Positions 10,490 to 20,779 of a stretch of DNA of 64,000 bases are shown one piece after another. Each line of letters opens with the position of its first letter. Positions within the stretch are counted from its first letter, which is position 1. The position numbers were made by a program, and so were the translations under genes. This stretch comes from JABDGM01 sp963738665. GTDB taxonomy: Bacteria; Planctomycetota; Planctomycetia; Pirellulales; Lacipirellulaceae. The stretch spans positions 62,001-126,000 of the forward strand of contig CAVTXL010000010.1 in NCBI GenBank assembly GCA_963738665.1, written 5' to 3'. The notes beneath the pieces were generated by a model. That model had not been told where the DNA came from. It made no database searches and was given only the letters and a program-made list of their open reading frames with translations.

Positions 10490-12062
10490 ATGCGCCCTTT
10501 CACCATTCTCCGCTTCGCACTTCCCGCCCTCGTGCTGGCGATCTCCCTCCTCGCCGCGGCCCCGCCGGCCCGCGCCTTCATCATTCGCCCGAACGACCCC
10601 GATCCCTGGCTCTCGACTGCTTCCGGCCCCCGCGCCGGCAACGGCGCGCCGGCCACGCTCACTTGGAGCTTCGTCCCCGACGGCACCGCCACCACGCCGC
10701 CTTTCCGGTTTCGGCACTAGCAGCTCGAACCTGATCTCGTTCATGAATTCCAACTTCGGCGGCAGCGCCTCCCAAACCGATCTCACCCAGCAGCCCTGGT
10801 TCCATATCTTCCAGGAATCGTTCGACCGCTGGGAAGAGCTGAGCGGCGTCAATTACGTCTACGAGCCCCACGATGACGGCGTTCTCCACCCCAGCTCTGC
10901 CGGCCAGCTCGGCACGCGCGGCGACATCCGCCTCGGCGGCATCGCCATGGACGGCGCCGGCGGCACGCTCGCCTTCACTTACCTCCCCATCGACGGCAGC
11001 GACATGGCCGTCGACACCGGCGAGGCCAGCTTCTTTAAAACGTCGGCCAACAATTACCGCAACTTCCGCGACACGCTGATGCACGAGCTTGGCCACAGCT
11101 TTGGCCTCGATCACGTCAACTCGAGCACGTCGAACCTCCTCATGGAGCCCGTCATCAACACCGTGTTCGATGGCCCCCAGCTCGACGAAGTCCGCGGCGC
11201 ACAGTTCTACTTCGGCGACGCCAATGAAAAGTCCAGCGGCGGCCTCGGCAACGGCGCCGCCGCCCGCGCCACCAGCCTCGGCTCGCTCACCGCCGGCGTC
11301 ACCAGATCGGTCGGTGCTTCCGCCAATGTTCCCACCCAAGCGATCAGCGCCTCAGCCAAAGACTTCGTCAGCATCGCCAACAACGACGACCTCGACTACT
11401 ACTCGTTCACCATAGCCACGCCCGCCTTCCTCTCGGCCACGCTCACGCCGCGGGGCGGGGTGTTCACCCAAGGTGGCGAAAACGATATTCCAACATCGTT
11501 CAACGCCAATGCCCGCAACGACCTGGACCTCACCCTTTTCGCCACGGACGGCACGAGCCAACTGGCCCTGGCCGACGTGAACCCCGCCGGCCTCGCCGAG
11601 ACTGCCTCCGGCGTTCTCCTCTCTGCCCCCGGCACCTACTTTGCCCGCATCGCCGGCGTCGACGACACGATCCAGCTTTACCAGCTCGACCTTTCGATTA
11701 CCGCCCTTGCCAACGGCGACTTCAACCACGACGGCGCAGTCGACGCCGCCGACTACACCGTCTGGCGCAACAGCCGCGATCAAACCGGCCCCGGCCTTGC
11801 CGCCGACGCCAACGGCGACCTGCAAATCACCCTCGCCGACTACAACATTTGGAAGACTCACTACGGCGGAAGCCTCAGCACTGGCTCACTCAACTCTCAA
11901 CCCTCAATCCTCAACCCTCAGCTTGCATCCGTCCCCGAACCCACGACGATCTGTACAGCCGCTACCGCCATTCTTCTCCTGTTTTCTCCCTCCCTCTTGC
12001 GGCGAAGGGGCCGGGCCCAGCGGTTTCTAGAGCGTGAGATCCGAGGTGCAGGAGTGGAGTAG
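10490..12062 (+). CDS. Matrixin-like secreted metalloprotease with dockerin and PEP-CTERM (frame break near 10700)
   Basis: About 523 aa. ATG 10490 opens a clear signal peptide (MRPFTILRFALPALVLAI, then PPARAF). Near 10692-10715 the frame shifts by one base, between VPDGTATTP and GFGTSSSNLISFMNSNFG, and the rest continues uninterrupted. The catalytic motif HELGHSFGLDH (near 11083) and a Met-turn-like LLMEPVINT identify an M10-like zinc protease. A pre-peptidase C-terminal domain, a dockerin-like repeat (GDFNHDGAVDAADYTVWRN, near 11718) and a VPEP tail follow. The downstream half closely parallels the truncated protein at 1-2501, so the two are paralogues bracketing the ECF/kinase block. Longer starts upstream would replace the signal peptide with basic, proline-rich sequence and are unlikely. 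Confidence 0.85.
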
Positions 12063-12106
12063 CGGAGCAGCGTTCAGCAGCCAGCCAGGAACCTTCCACC
12101 TGACGC

Positions 12107-13666
12107 CTAACCCCAAACGCCTAATCCCAGTCGGCCCAGCACGATCGCAACGAACCACAATCCGATCGTCGCCGGCTCGGGCACGGCCGCCGCTCTGCCG
12201 CCGTTCGCGCCGGCCGCTTCGCCATAATGCGCTTTCCACACCGCGAAATCCGCCGCGCCCACCCGGCCGTCTTGGTCGCCGTCACCGGCCGCGCCGAAGT
12301 AGACCAGTTGGCCGAGCGTGTTCCGCCAGGCAGTGTAATCGGCCGCGTTCACCGCGCCGTCGGCGTTGTAGTCGCCCGGGTGAATTCGCTCCAGCGCGCC
12401 GATATCGACGCCGCCCGCGTAGGGCCGCGGCCGTCCGGCCAGATCCAGCGACGGGGCCACCGCGGCCAGGGCCGCATTCTCGGCGACCGTGCCCGCGCGC
12501 AATTGATAATTGCCGGCCGCCGCATTCGCAAACAGAGCCGCCGGCGTCCCGGCAATCGAGTGCGCGTCCTGCCCCGTCACCGCTCGCCACGCGGCGAGCG
12601 ACAGCGGCGATCCGCCGGTCGTGGTGAACGTGGGGGTGACCACATTATAATCGCTCGTGAAGCCCGCCAGGCTGTCGGCCGAGATGTCGATCGCCCCGTG
12701 GCCCGCCGCGTCGTCGAGCAGAATGTTGTTGTAGGCCGTGTTTCCCGTACTGGCGTCCTGAATATTGAGCGCCCAGCGGCCGTCGGCCGCCATGTGGATC
12801 GTGTTGTTCACCACGGTGTTGCCGGTCGAACCCTCGGCCCCGTCGATGCGAAACAGCGAAATCCCGCTGGCATGGTTGTCGTACATCAGGTTAGTCTCGA
12901 ACCGCGAATCCTGCACGCCGTCGAGGTTCAGCGCGCTGCCGCCGTCGGCTCCGTTGTCGAAAATAATGTTACCGCTGACGGCCGCTCCGCTGATGATGCC
13001 GTCACCCCCCTGGCTCAAATCGGCATTCAGTTGAATGCCGCTGCGGCTGTTGCCCCACACGATGTTGTTGCGGACCACCGGCCGGTCGCCGCTGTTCGAG
13101 ACGTAAATGCCGTGCTCGATCTGCGAGCCGGCCATTCGGTTGTTTTCGATCAACAGGTCGTCGACGTGCCCAGTGAGAATGCCCCAGCGAGCGTTGTCGT
13201 GGGCGTACACGTTGCGAATCGTGACGAAGCGGGCGAAGTCATTCGGAAAGCCGACCGTCCGCACGCCGGTCCGCGGCATGCCGGCCACCTCGAAACCGTC
13301 GATCACGACGTACGAGGCGCCCTCCAGGTTGATGCCGTCCGGGGTGGTGGCGTTGCGCGTGTTGATCACGACGCCCGGCTCGGCCTGAAACTCAATCGGG
13401 CTGGCCGCCGTGCCGCTGGTGTCGAGGTAAAAACCGGTATAGCTGCCCGGCAGGACCATGACATGGTCGCCGGCGTGCACGTGGTCGGCCGCGTACTGCA
13501 GCGTTTGCCAGGGCGCGGCCGCGGTGCCCCCGGCCAGATTGCTGCCGGTCGTGGCCACATAATAGTCCATGGCCAGCGCAGCCTGGCCGACCAGCAACCA
13601 ACAGACGAGGGCGCAGCGACAACGGAATCGCGGCACCGGGCGAACTTCACAAAGAGGCAGAGGCAT
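12107..13666 (-). CDS. Secreted parallel beta-helix protein with dockerin and PEP-CTERM
   Basis: 519 aa from ATG 13666, chosen because it opens a signal peptide (residues to about GQAALAMDYYV). Upstream in-frame sequence is Arg/Ala-rich and overlaps the kinase gene. The body is a right-handed parallel beta-helix of the pectate-lyase-like or nitrous-oxidase-accessory type, with repeated short beta motifs rich in N and G (for example VIENN-like DDLLIENNRMAGS, PVVRNNIVWGN, FETNLMYDN). It ends with a dockerin-like repeat (GDYNADGAVNAADYTAWRN) and a VPEPATIGLWF tail. Inference: a surface polysaccharide-binding or lyase-like protein; catalytic residues cannot be assigned. Its start overlaps the end of the histidine kinase gene by 20 bases, suggesting one minus-strand transcript. 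Confidence 0.85.
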   Translation of the reverse strand: MPLPLCEVRPVPRFRCRCALVCWLLVGQAALAMDYYVATTGSNLAGGTAAAPWQTLQYAADHVHAGDHVMVLPGSYTGFYLDTSGTAASPIEFQAEPGVVINTRNATTPDGINLEGASYVVIDGFEVAGMPRTGVRTVGFPNDFARFVTIRNVYAHDNARWGILTGHVDDLLIENNRMAGSQIEHGIYVSNSGDRPVVRNNIVWGNSRSGIQLNADLSQGGDGIISGAAVSGNIIFDNGADGGSALNLDGVQDSRFETNLMYDNHASGISLFRIDGAEGSTGNTVVNNTIHMAADGRWALNIQDASTGNTAYNNILLDDAAGHGAIDISADSLAGFTSDYNVVTPTFTTTGGSPLSLAAWRAVTGQDAHSIAGTPAALFANAAAGNYQLRAGTVAENAALAAVAPSLDLAGRPRPYAGGVDIGALERIHPGDYNADGAVNAADYTAWRNTLGQLVYFGAAGDGDQDGRVGAADFAVWKAHYGEAAGANGGRAAAVPEPATIGLWFVAIVLGRLGLGVWG

Positions 13667-14929
13667 TGCCGTGCGGCGTGCAAACCGTGCGCCGCAGCGC
13701 GGCACACTCCGCTTCGGCTGAGAGTCCCCAGGGCGAGTCGCCCGCGGTGGGCGAGGGCTGCGTGCGGCGGTCCTCGCACTCAGCGTCCTCGCACGCAGCA
13801 CGATAGCTCGGTGGCCCGTCGTCACAATGCCGTGAAGCGAGGTCCGGCACATGCCGAGGCAGGGTAGCGCGAAACTCGGTCCCGCGTCCCTTGCCGGCGC
13901 TGGCGGCCGTGATTGTGCCACCATGCAGCTCGATCAGCTCCTTACAAATCGCCAGGCCCAGGCCGAGCCCTTCCCGCGGCCGACCGCCGTCCGCCTGGCG
14001 GAACCGCTCGAATACGTTCGGCAGGAAGGCGGCATCGATGCCTTCGCCGGTGTCGCTGATCAGCAGCTCGACGCGCCCGCCACGCTCGCTGACCGCCGCC
14101 CGCACGCTGCCACCCGTTGGCGTGAACTTGATCGCGTTCGACAGCAGGTTCCAGGCGACTTGCTGCAAACGGTCTCCGTCCCCCAGCACGCTCGCCCGGC
14201 CGCTCCGCTCCACGTGCAAGTCTACCTGTTTGGCCTGCGCGGCCGGATAGACCGTTTGCGCCGCCGCCTCGAGGACCTCCCCCAGCTCGATCGGCCGCAC
14301 GTCCAGCCGCAGTTTGCCCATCACGATCCGGCTGAGGTCCAACAGGTCGTTCACCAGCTGCGTCTGAATGCGGACGCTGCGCTCGATCGAAGCGGTCGCC
14401 AGATCGGTCTCGTTGGGATCGAGCTGAAACTCGCGCAGCATCTGCGTCCAGCCGAGGATCGACTGCAGCGGGGTCCGCAGCTCGTGCGAAACGGCAGCCA
14501 GGAAGTCGTCTTTCGCGTGGTTCAAGCGTTCCGCTTCGTGGCGCGCGGCCTGCTCCGCCAGCAGCAAACGCTGCCGCTCCTCCGCGGCGGCCTCGGCCTG
14601 ATGACGATGCTCGCGCATGCGGTGGCACATCCAGACGATCAGGCCGCTGGTGATGAGAAAAGAGGCGCAGTTTCTCCGAAGTCGCTGCGGTCGCTTGTCT
14701 GGTCCCCGACCGGCAGCCACCAGGCAACCAGCGCTGAGAAGGCGATACTGGATGCACCCCATCGCCAACCGCCGTACAACGCCGAGGCCATGACGGCCAC
14801 GTAGAACGTCGTGTAGAGAATCGGTTCGTCGAAGTCGACGTCGATCACCGCCCGGACCACGGCCGCCGCGGCGATCGAACCGATTACGATGCCGGCCGGT
14901 TTGAGGTAGTCGAACTGGTGCTTTTGCAT
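13647..14929 (-). CDS. Membrane sensor histidine kinase (frame break near 14680)
   Basis: About 427 aa. ATG 14929 is preceded by a strong AGGGAGGTCCT ribosome-binding site and opens a DUF4118/KdpD-like membrane region with several hydrophobic helices (AGIVIGSIAAAAVVRAV; TTFYVAVMASALYGG). One base appears missing near 14665-14690, after SDFGE, and the frame resumes with FLITSGLIVWM. A coiled segment leads to the dimerisation/phosphoacceptor helix (FLAAVSHELRTPLQSILGW, His), then the N box (WNLLSNAIKFTPTGG), G1 (ISDTGEGID) and G2 (GLGLGLAICKELIELHGG). No receiver domain and no adjacent response regulator are visible, so it is an orphan kinase here. The last 65 or so residues after EFRATLP are atypical and overlap the next gene. 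Role: environmental sensing; the ligand is unknown. Confidence 0.82.
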
Positions 14930-15588
14930 AGGACCTCCCTGTCAACAGCGCGAGCAGTCAACGGCGCGAGCAGAGGTCCCCCTCAGAAAGATACATTCAT
15001 CGATCGCCGTCACATCGGCACTTGGTTTGCTCTCCGCCGCTTATGCTAGCGTGCGCCCCTGCGACAGTTGTGCGCGTAAACTCGCGCACTGCACCTGTCG
15101 GTCCTTTGATACGAAAGTGGGTCAGGCAAGGTTCGCCGGTTGAGCCGAATAGGAGGCGTGGCCTGGGGGCCGCGGCAACCCACGGGCGGAGTCAGCCGCT
15201 GCCGTGAGATAATCGTCCGCCGCATAAGTTGAACGATTCGCCGCTCCCCCACTCCGCTCGTGAAACCGTTTTTTGGCTACTCCGCCCCGCCTTTAACCCT
15301 TCGCCACGTCGAAAGCCGTTTGCCTGCCGGCCGCACGCTCGCCACGGAGATCGAAAACCGTGGCGAAGAGCCTTGGAAAATCGATTGTGCACCGAGTAAT
15401 TTACCTTCGGCCGGCCGCCGCGTTATGGCGGTGATTGCTTGACTTTCCGGTGCCGGGCGGTTACGCTCACGAGCGGCGCGATGGGTGGCGCTCCCTTCAG
15501 TGGCGACGCCGCGAACTTCTCCCAACAAGAATTAGGAATCGGTGGCGATTGGCGCCGTTTGTCGCACCGGTTGGCGGAGCGTCGGTCG
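14930..15588. other. Gene-free spacer between divergent transcription units
   Basis: About 660 bases separate the histidine kinase (leftward) from the cytochrome gene (rightward). I see only short, unconvincing reading frames and no clear terminator. Promoters for both directions should lie here, but I could not pick a good -35/-10 pair. Confidence 0.5.
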
Positions 15589-17551
15589 ATGAAGAGATTG
15601 CCCCTCGTCTTATTGCAACTCTTCATGTTTCCCTGTTGCTGCGCGGCGCAGCCGGCCGCGACCGATTCACAAGCCAATCCCCGTGGCAACGCGCCCGAGG
15701 TGCGCGGCGGCGCCGCTGGATTTCACAGCGGCGGTCGCGCCGCTGCTCGCGAAGCACTGCACCCTCTGCCACGGCGGCCAGCACCCCAAGGGCGAGATGA
15801 GCTTGGAGTTCAATGGCGCCCAGGCCGTCAGCGAGCGGCTGGCCGGTGATCGAAAGTTGTTTGAGCGGATAGCCGAGAAGATTCGGGCGGGCGAGATGCC
15901 GCCCGCCGAGCGGCCCCGGCCCGACGCTGCCGAAAGAGACCTCCTCTTGACCTGGATCGAGCACGACCTGCTCCGCGGCGGCCACGTGGCGCAGATAGCG
16001 CGGGTCCGGCGATTGACGCGCGTCGAGTACGCCAACACGATTCGCGACTTGTTCTCCTTCAAAGAATTCACGGCCGACGACCTGCCGCCCGACGATAGCG
16101 GCTATGGCTTCGACAACATCGCCGATCTGCTCACGATGTCTCCCAATCAATTGGAGCTGTACTTAAAGACGGCAGAGCAAGCAATGGCCCAGTTGGATGC
16201 CACCGCCAAGGTCAGCAAGAACTGGGCCGCACAGGACGGCACCTACTGGGAGCCGGACGACGGCGTGTTCCTGCCAATCCGCAACGTCAAGTTGGGATTC
16301 AACAACAACCAGGATCGCGTGCGAATCGTGCTGGAAACTTTTTTGCCGCGGGCCTATCGCCGGCCCGTGACGCCGGAAGAGATCGACCGGCTGCTGCCCT
16401 TTGCGCGGCTCTCGCTGACGCAAGAGGGCGAATCCTTCATTCGCCCAAAATCGACCTATGCCGCGCTGCGGGCCGCGATTTGCTCTCCGTATTTCTTGTA
16501 CCGCATCGAGCGCGATCCGCCCGCGGGCAGCGGGCCGATCGACGAGTATGAGCTGGCCAGCCGGCTATCCTATTTCCTGTGGAGCAGCATGCCGGACGAC
16601 GAGCTCTTTCGCCTGGCGAAACAAAACGAGCTGCGCGCGAATCAGACCGCGCAGGTCCGCCGCATGCTCGAAGACCCCAAGGCCCGCGCGCTCGTCGAGA
16701 ATTTCGCCCAGCAGTGGCTCCACTTGGGCGCACTCCAGCGCATTGCCCCCGATCCGCAGTTGTTTCCCGAGTTCGATGATTCGCTGCGGCAGGCGATGCG
16801 CGAGGAAACGCGGCTGTTTGTCGAGCACGTGATCCGAGATGATCGCAGCATCATGGCGTTTCTCAATGCCGATTACACCTTTCTAAATGAGCGGCTGGCC
16901 CGGCACTATGGCATCGAGGGCGTGTGCGGCGAAGAATTTCGCCTGGTTCAGTTGTCGCCCGACGAGCATCGCGGCGGCCTCTTTACGCAGGGCAGCATCC
17001 TCACGCTCACCTCGCCGCCGACGCGCACCTCGCCGGTCAAACGCGGCGTCTGGGTGCTCGATTCGCTGCTCAATAGTCCCCCCTCGCCGCCGCCGGCCGA
17101 CGTCCCGCCCCTGGAAACCGACGGCCAGCCGCTTACCGGCACCGTGCGGCACGTGCTGCAAAAGCACCGCGAGAGCCCGCAGTGCGCCAGTTGTCACAAC
17201 AAGATCGATCCCTATGGCCTGGCGCTCGAGAATTTTAACGCGATCGGCGCATGGCGCACGACAGAAGGCGCCGCCCAGATCGATAGCTCCGGCGAGCTGC
17301 CCAGCGGCGAGGCGTTTCACGACGTGACCGAGTTTCGCGAACTATTAACTGCGCAGCAGGACGATTTTCGCCGGGCGCTGGTCGAAAAGCTGCTCATTTA
17401 CGCGCTGGGCCGCGGCTTGGAATATGCCGATCGCGGCGAGGTCGACGCGATCTGTGCGTCCGCGGCGGAGCAGGGCGACCGCTTCTCCAGCGTGATCCTG
17501 GCCATCGTCCAGAGCGACCTGTTTCAAAAGCGGACCGCGAAAGGAAACTAA
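15589..17551 (+). CDS. Exported DUF1592-family planctomycete cytochrome (DUF1587/1592/1588/1585; frame break near 15700)
   Basis: About 653 aa. ATG 15589 opens a signal peptide (MKRLPLVLLQLFMFPCCCA). One surplus base near 15690-15720 then shifts to the main frame, which starts PLDFTAAVAPLLAKHC. A first CxxCH heme site (CTLCH) with a GEMPP segment marks the N-terminal planctomycete cytochrome c domain. DUF1587 follows (RVRRLTRVEYANTIRDLF), then a DUF1595/DUF1592 core (LPRAYRRPVTPEEIDRLL), DUF1588 (TSPPTRTSPVKRGVW) with a second heme site (CASCHNKIDPYG), and DUF1585 at the end (EKLLIYALGRGLEYADR). Such proteins are always paired with DUF1552 partners, as here (the next gene starts 2 bases after the stop). 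They are thought to act in periplasmic oxidation of polymers, but the reaction is not established. Confidence 0.9.
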
Positions 17552-17553
17552 AC

Positions 17554-18897
17554 ATGGCGTTTCGACAATTGTCGCGGCGTACGGCGCTCAAAAGCCTGGG
17601 AGTGACCGTCGCGCTGCCGTTCCTGGAATCGATGCTGCCCACGGCCAGCGTGCGGGCGGCCCAGGCGGCGGCCCAATCTTTTCCCCGCCGGCTGGTGTTC
17701 GTGTATTTTCCCAACGGCGCCATGATGGACGCCTGGAAGCCGGCCGGCCTGGGGTACAGTTTTCAATTGGGGCGAACTCATGAGGCATTCGAGCCGTTCA
17801 AAACGGACATGTTGGTCATGTCCAACCTGGCCGATTACCGCGCCCGCGGCGGCGGCGCCCACGCCAGCACGATGCCCGCTTACCTGTCGGGCGTGTCGAT
17901 CTTCAAAACGCAGGGGAACGACCTGCGCGCCGCCATGACGTGCGACCAGTTGATCGCCAGCCGAGTCGGCAACGCGACGCGGTTCCCGTCGCTCGAGCTG
18001 GGTTGCGACTTCGGCCAGCAGGACGGCTTTTGCGATACGGGCTACAGCTGCGTGTACCAGACGAATATCTCCTGGCGCTCCGAATCGACGCCGGCCCCCA
18101 AGGAGGTCAACCCGCGGATCGTGTTCGACCGCTTGTTCGCCGGCGCCTCGGCGGGCGAAACGTCGATCGTCCAACAGCAGCGCGAGACGATGAACTTGAG
18201 CATTCTTGATTTTGTCCGCGAGCAGGCCGGCCAGATCGACCGCCAAGTCAGCGCGGCCGACCGCCGCCGCATGGACGAATACCTGACGTCGATCCGCGAC
18301 ATCGAAAAGCGCATCCAGGCGCCGCCGCCCAACCTGCCGGCCAATGCGGCCGGCGGCATGGCGCGGCCCACCCGCGTGCCCGAGCTGTTCCGCGATCACT
18401 TCCGCCTGATGGCCGACATGCTCGTCGTCGCCATGCAAGCCGACATGACCCGCGTCGCCACGCTCGTCATGGCCACCGAAGGCAACCGCCGTTCGTATCC
18501 CGAGCTGGGATTCACGGAGGAACATCATGGAGTTTCCCACCATAAGAACAGCCCCGACCTGATCGAAAAGTATACGAAGATCAACGAACATCACGCCGGC
18601 GAAATGGCCTATTTCGTCGATCGCGTCTCGAAAGTGATCGAAGGCGACGGCACGCTGCTCGACAATAGCATGATCGTCTACGGCAGCGGCATGGCCGACG
18701 GCAATGCCCACGCCCACAGCGATATCCCGACGCTGCTGTTCGGCAAGGGGGGCGGCACGATCGACACGGGCCGGCACGTCATCTGTCCGACGGACACGCC
18801 CGTTTGCAACCTTTGGCTGTCGCTGATGGACCGCATGGGCGTCACAGAGGACCGCTGGGGCGATAGCACCGGGCAGTTGTCGCAATTGACCGTATGA
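17554..18897 (+). CDS. DUF1552-family exported protein, partner of the DUF1592 cytochrome
   Basis: 447 aa. A twin-arginine signal is evident at the N-terminus (SRRTALKSLGVTVALPFLE, cleavage near SVRAAQA). The mature protein carries the family pattern RLVFVYFPNGAMMDAWKP near the start, VYQTNISW near 170, and a C-terminal DNSMIVYGSGMADGNAHAH followed by DIPTLLFGKGGG. It resembles the alkaline-phosphatase-like/sulfatase-related fold predicted for DUF1552 and DUF1501 proteins. It lies 2 bases after the cytochrome stop, so the two form an operon. Tat export suggests cofactor loading in the cytoplasm. The exact reaction is unknown. Confidence 0.9.
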   Translation: MAFRQLSRRTALKSLGVTVALPFLESMLPTASVRAAQAAAQSFPRRLVFVYFPNGAMMDAWKPAGLGYSFQLGRTHEAFEPFKTDMLVMSNLADYRARGGGAHASTMPAYLSGVSIFKTQGNDLRAAMTCDQLIASRVGNATRFPSLELGCDFGQQDGFCDTGYSCVYQTNISWRSESTPAPKEVNPRIVFDRLFAGASAGETSIVQQQRETMNLSILDFVREQAGQIDRQVSAADRRRMDEYLTSIRDIEKRIQAPPPNLPANAAGGMARPTRVPELFRDHFRLMADMLVVAMQADMTRVATLVMATEGNRRSYPELGFTEEHHGVSHHKNSPDLIEKYTKINEHHAGEMAYFVDRVSKVIEGDGTLLDNSMIVYGSGMADGNAHAHSDIPTLLFGKGGGTIDTGRHVICPTDTPVCNLWLSLMDRMGVTEDRWGDSTGQLSQLTV

Positions 18898-18932
18898 CGT
18901 CCTGGTTCGCAGAGCCAACAAAAGGCACATTG

Positions 18933-20234
18933 ATGAACGGCAATTTGCTTGCGACATTGGCATTGGGAGTTCTCTGGGTGGTGACTGCATCGGTCGCGCG
19001 TGCTCAAGAGCCCGAGAAGACACAGCCGAAACTGGATGCGCCGGCGCGGCGCTCGCGGCGTCGCAGGCCGCCAATTTGCCGTCGCCGGTGCTGCTTTGGG
19101 AGAATGGTGCGCCGAATGCCAAGGGGAACAGCGACGAAGACAAGCCGGCAATTTACCCGTTTTTGCCGCCTAAAGATCGGGCCACCGGCTGCGCGATCAT
19201 CGTCGCGCCGGGTGGTGCGTTCACCCATCGAGCGATGGACCAGGAAGGCGTGACGTTCGGCAGGTGGTTTGCCGAGCGCGGCGTCGCGGCCTTCGTGCTG
19301 CGGTATCGCATCCGGCCGCTGTACGGGCGGGCCGACTACACCCGCGACGCCCAGCGCTCCGTGCAGTTCGTCAAAGCGCACGCGGCCGAGTACGGGATCT
19401 CGCCCGACCGCCTCGGCATGATCGGCTTTTCGGCCGGCTCCGATCTGACGACCTTCGCCGCCTATCAGACGCTCACCGCACAAGCGGACGCGGCCGACCC
19501 GGTCGATCGGCAATCGAGCAAGATCGCCTTCATGGTCCTGGCCTATGGCGGCGCGCAGCCGCGGGGCAACGTCAACCTGAGCGACGTGCCGCCGGCGTTT
19601 TTGTTTTGCACGGAAGAAGATCGCAGTCATGCCGGTAACATGGTGGCGCTGTACCGCGCGCTGTTCGACTGCGCACGTGCCGGCCGAGATCCACATCTTT
19701 CCCAACGGCGAGCATGGCGCCGGCCTGGCCGAAGGCGACCGGCAAGCGGGCGAGTGGCCCAGCCTGATGCATCGCTGGCTCGCGGCGGGGAATTTCCTGA
19801 CGGCCCGCCCGCGGGCGGCGGTGAGCGGCCACGTGCTGCTCGACGGCCAGCCGCTTCCGCATGGCTTGATCACGTTCGTCCCGCTCGATGCCGATCCGCC
19901 CGGCTCGGTCGCCCCGCGGACGGCGTACATCATGAACACGAACACGCCCACGGCCGATTTCAGCCTGGACGAAGACGTCGGCCCGGCGGTCGGCAAGTAC
20001 AAAGTCGAGATCCGCCAGGACGCGGCCGTCTGGGTCAGCAACAACCGCGACCCCACCCGCGGCATGCCGCCCGCCGACAAGGCCGCCTACATCGGCCAGC
20101 CGGGATGGGGCGTTCCCACGATCGACGGCACGATCCGCTTATTCACCAAGAAGCACCCCGGCGACGAGGACGACCTCACCGTCGAGATCAAGCCGGGCGA
20201 GAATGAGCTGAAGCTGGAAATCTTCAGCAAGTGA
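18933..20234 (+). CDS. Secreted alpha/beta-hydrolase (BD-FAE-like esterase) with C-terminal transthyretin-like domain (two frame breaks)
   Basis: About 433 aa over three frames. ATG 18933 opens a signal peptide (MNGNLLATLALGVLWVV, SVARAQEP). One base is missing between about 19045 and 19080 (main frame from SPVLLWENG), and one surplus base lies near 19670 (ALFD then AHVPAEIHIFPNGEHG). The hydrolase domain has an oxyanion-type PGGAF segment, the nucleophile elbow GFSAGSD, and a late His in NGEHGAGL. From about residue 290 a separate beta-domain (VSGHVLLDGQPLPHGLITF) resembles the transthyretin/carboxypeptidase-regulatory-like domains common in planctomycete lipoproteins. Likely role: de-esterification of extracellular polysaccharide. 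The fusion of esterase and regulatory-like domain is unusual. It may be co-transcribed with the preceding pair (35-base gap). Confidence 0.8.
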
Positions 20235-20246
20235 ACCGGCGGCCCG

Positions 20247-20465
20247 TCATCCTATTTGGTAGATGAGTGGACGATACTTCGGCTCGGGGATCGGCTTATC
20301 CTCTGCCTGGGCCGCGTCGAGCCAGGCTGTTTTTGCCAACTCAACTTCGCGCAACGCCTCTTCGGCTGTAGCCCCGAACGCACTACAGGCCCTCAAATCG
20401 GGAATGTCAGCGATATATCCGCCGTCCTCCTCGCTGTAGAAGATGTTGATGTGATAGTCTTTCAC
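20247..20465 (-). CDS. hicB: HicB-type antitoxin
   Basis: 72 aa, with the HicB fold pattern: YHINIFYSEEDGGYIADIPD, then LRACSAFGATAEEALREV, a partial RNase-H-like domain. It lacks a long C-terminal DNA-binding extension. Its ATG (20463-20465) overlaps the stop of the upstream hicA-like gene by 4 bases, the usual toxin-antitoxin coupling. It ends 13 bases from the convergent esterase gene. Antitoxin role by family. Confidence 0.8.
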   Translation of the reverse strand: MKDYHINIFYSEEDGGYIADIPDLRACSAFGATAEEALREVELAKTAWLDAAQAEDKPIPEPKYRPLIYQIG

Positions 20466-20719
20466 GGAGCTTGATCCTCCAATTTAAGATTATACTCTTC
20501 CACGAGCTTGAGGAATTGGCGAACCTGGTAGGGTTTGGCTTTCCCTTGAATTTCCTGCAAATTTACCAGTTCCGGAACTATGGAATGGACGAAAATATGA
20601 TGGCTGCCGTTAACGCGCGTTAGACGAAAGCCGAATGACTCGACCAGTTTACGCATGTCCGAGAAGGCGACATTCGCTGCGCTGGCCAGCACCTTTTCCA
20701 GTATTTTACGCGGTTTCAT
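20462..20719 (-). CDS. hicA: HicA-type mRNA interferase toxin
   Basis: 85 aa. The double-stranded-RNA-binding-like fold is marked by FSDMRKLVESFGFRLTRVNG and the catalytic-His motif GSHHIFVH, then KAKPYQVRQFLKLVEEY. It has a longer N-terminus than minimal HicA. It is first in the minus-strand pair, with hicB overlapping its end. By family it cleaves translated mRNA when the antitoxin is lost. Both genes are intact. Confidence 0.8.
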   Translation of the reverse strand: MKPRKILEKVLASAANVAFSDMRKLVESFGFRLTRVNGSHHIFVHSIVPELVNLQEIQGKAKPYQVRQFLKLVEEYNLKLEDQAP

Positions 20720-20779
20720 TGGTGCTTCGCTCTGGACCGCTCGTTCAGCGAGATGGCTAGATCGAAACGCTAATCGCCC

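Noticed and set aside
12227..13867. 546-aa plus-strand frame
   Set aside because: It is antisense to the beta-helix gene, which has a signal peptide, helix repeats, dockerin and VPEP tail. The antisense product is Arg/Val/Ala-rich without any family pattern, as GC-rich shadows usually are.
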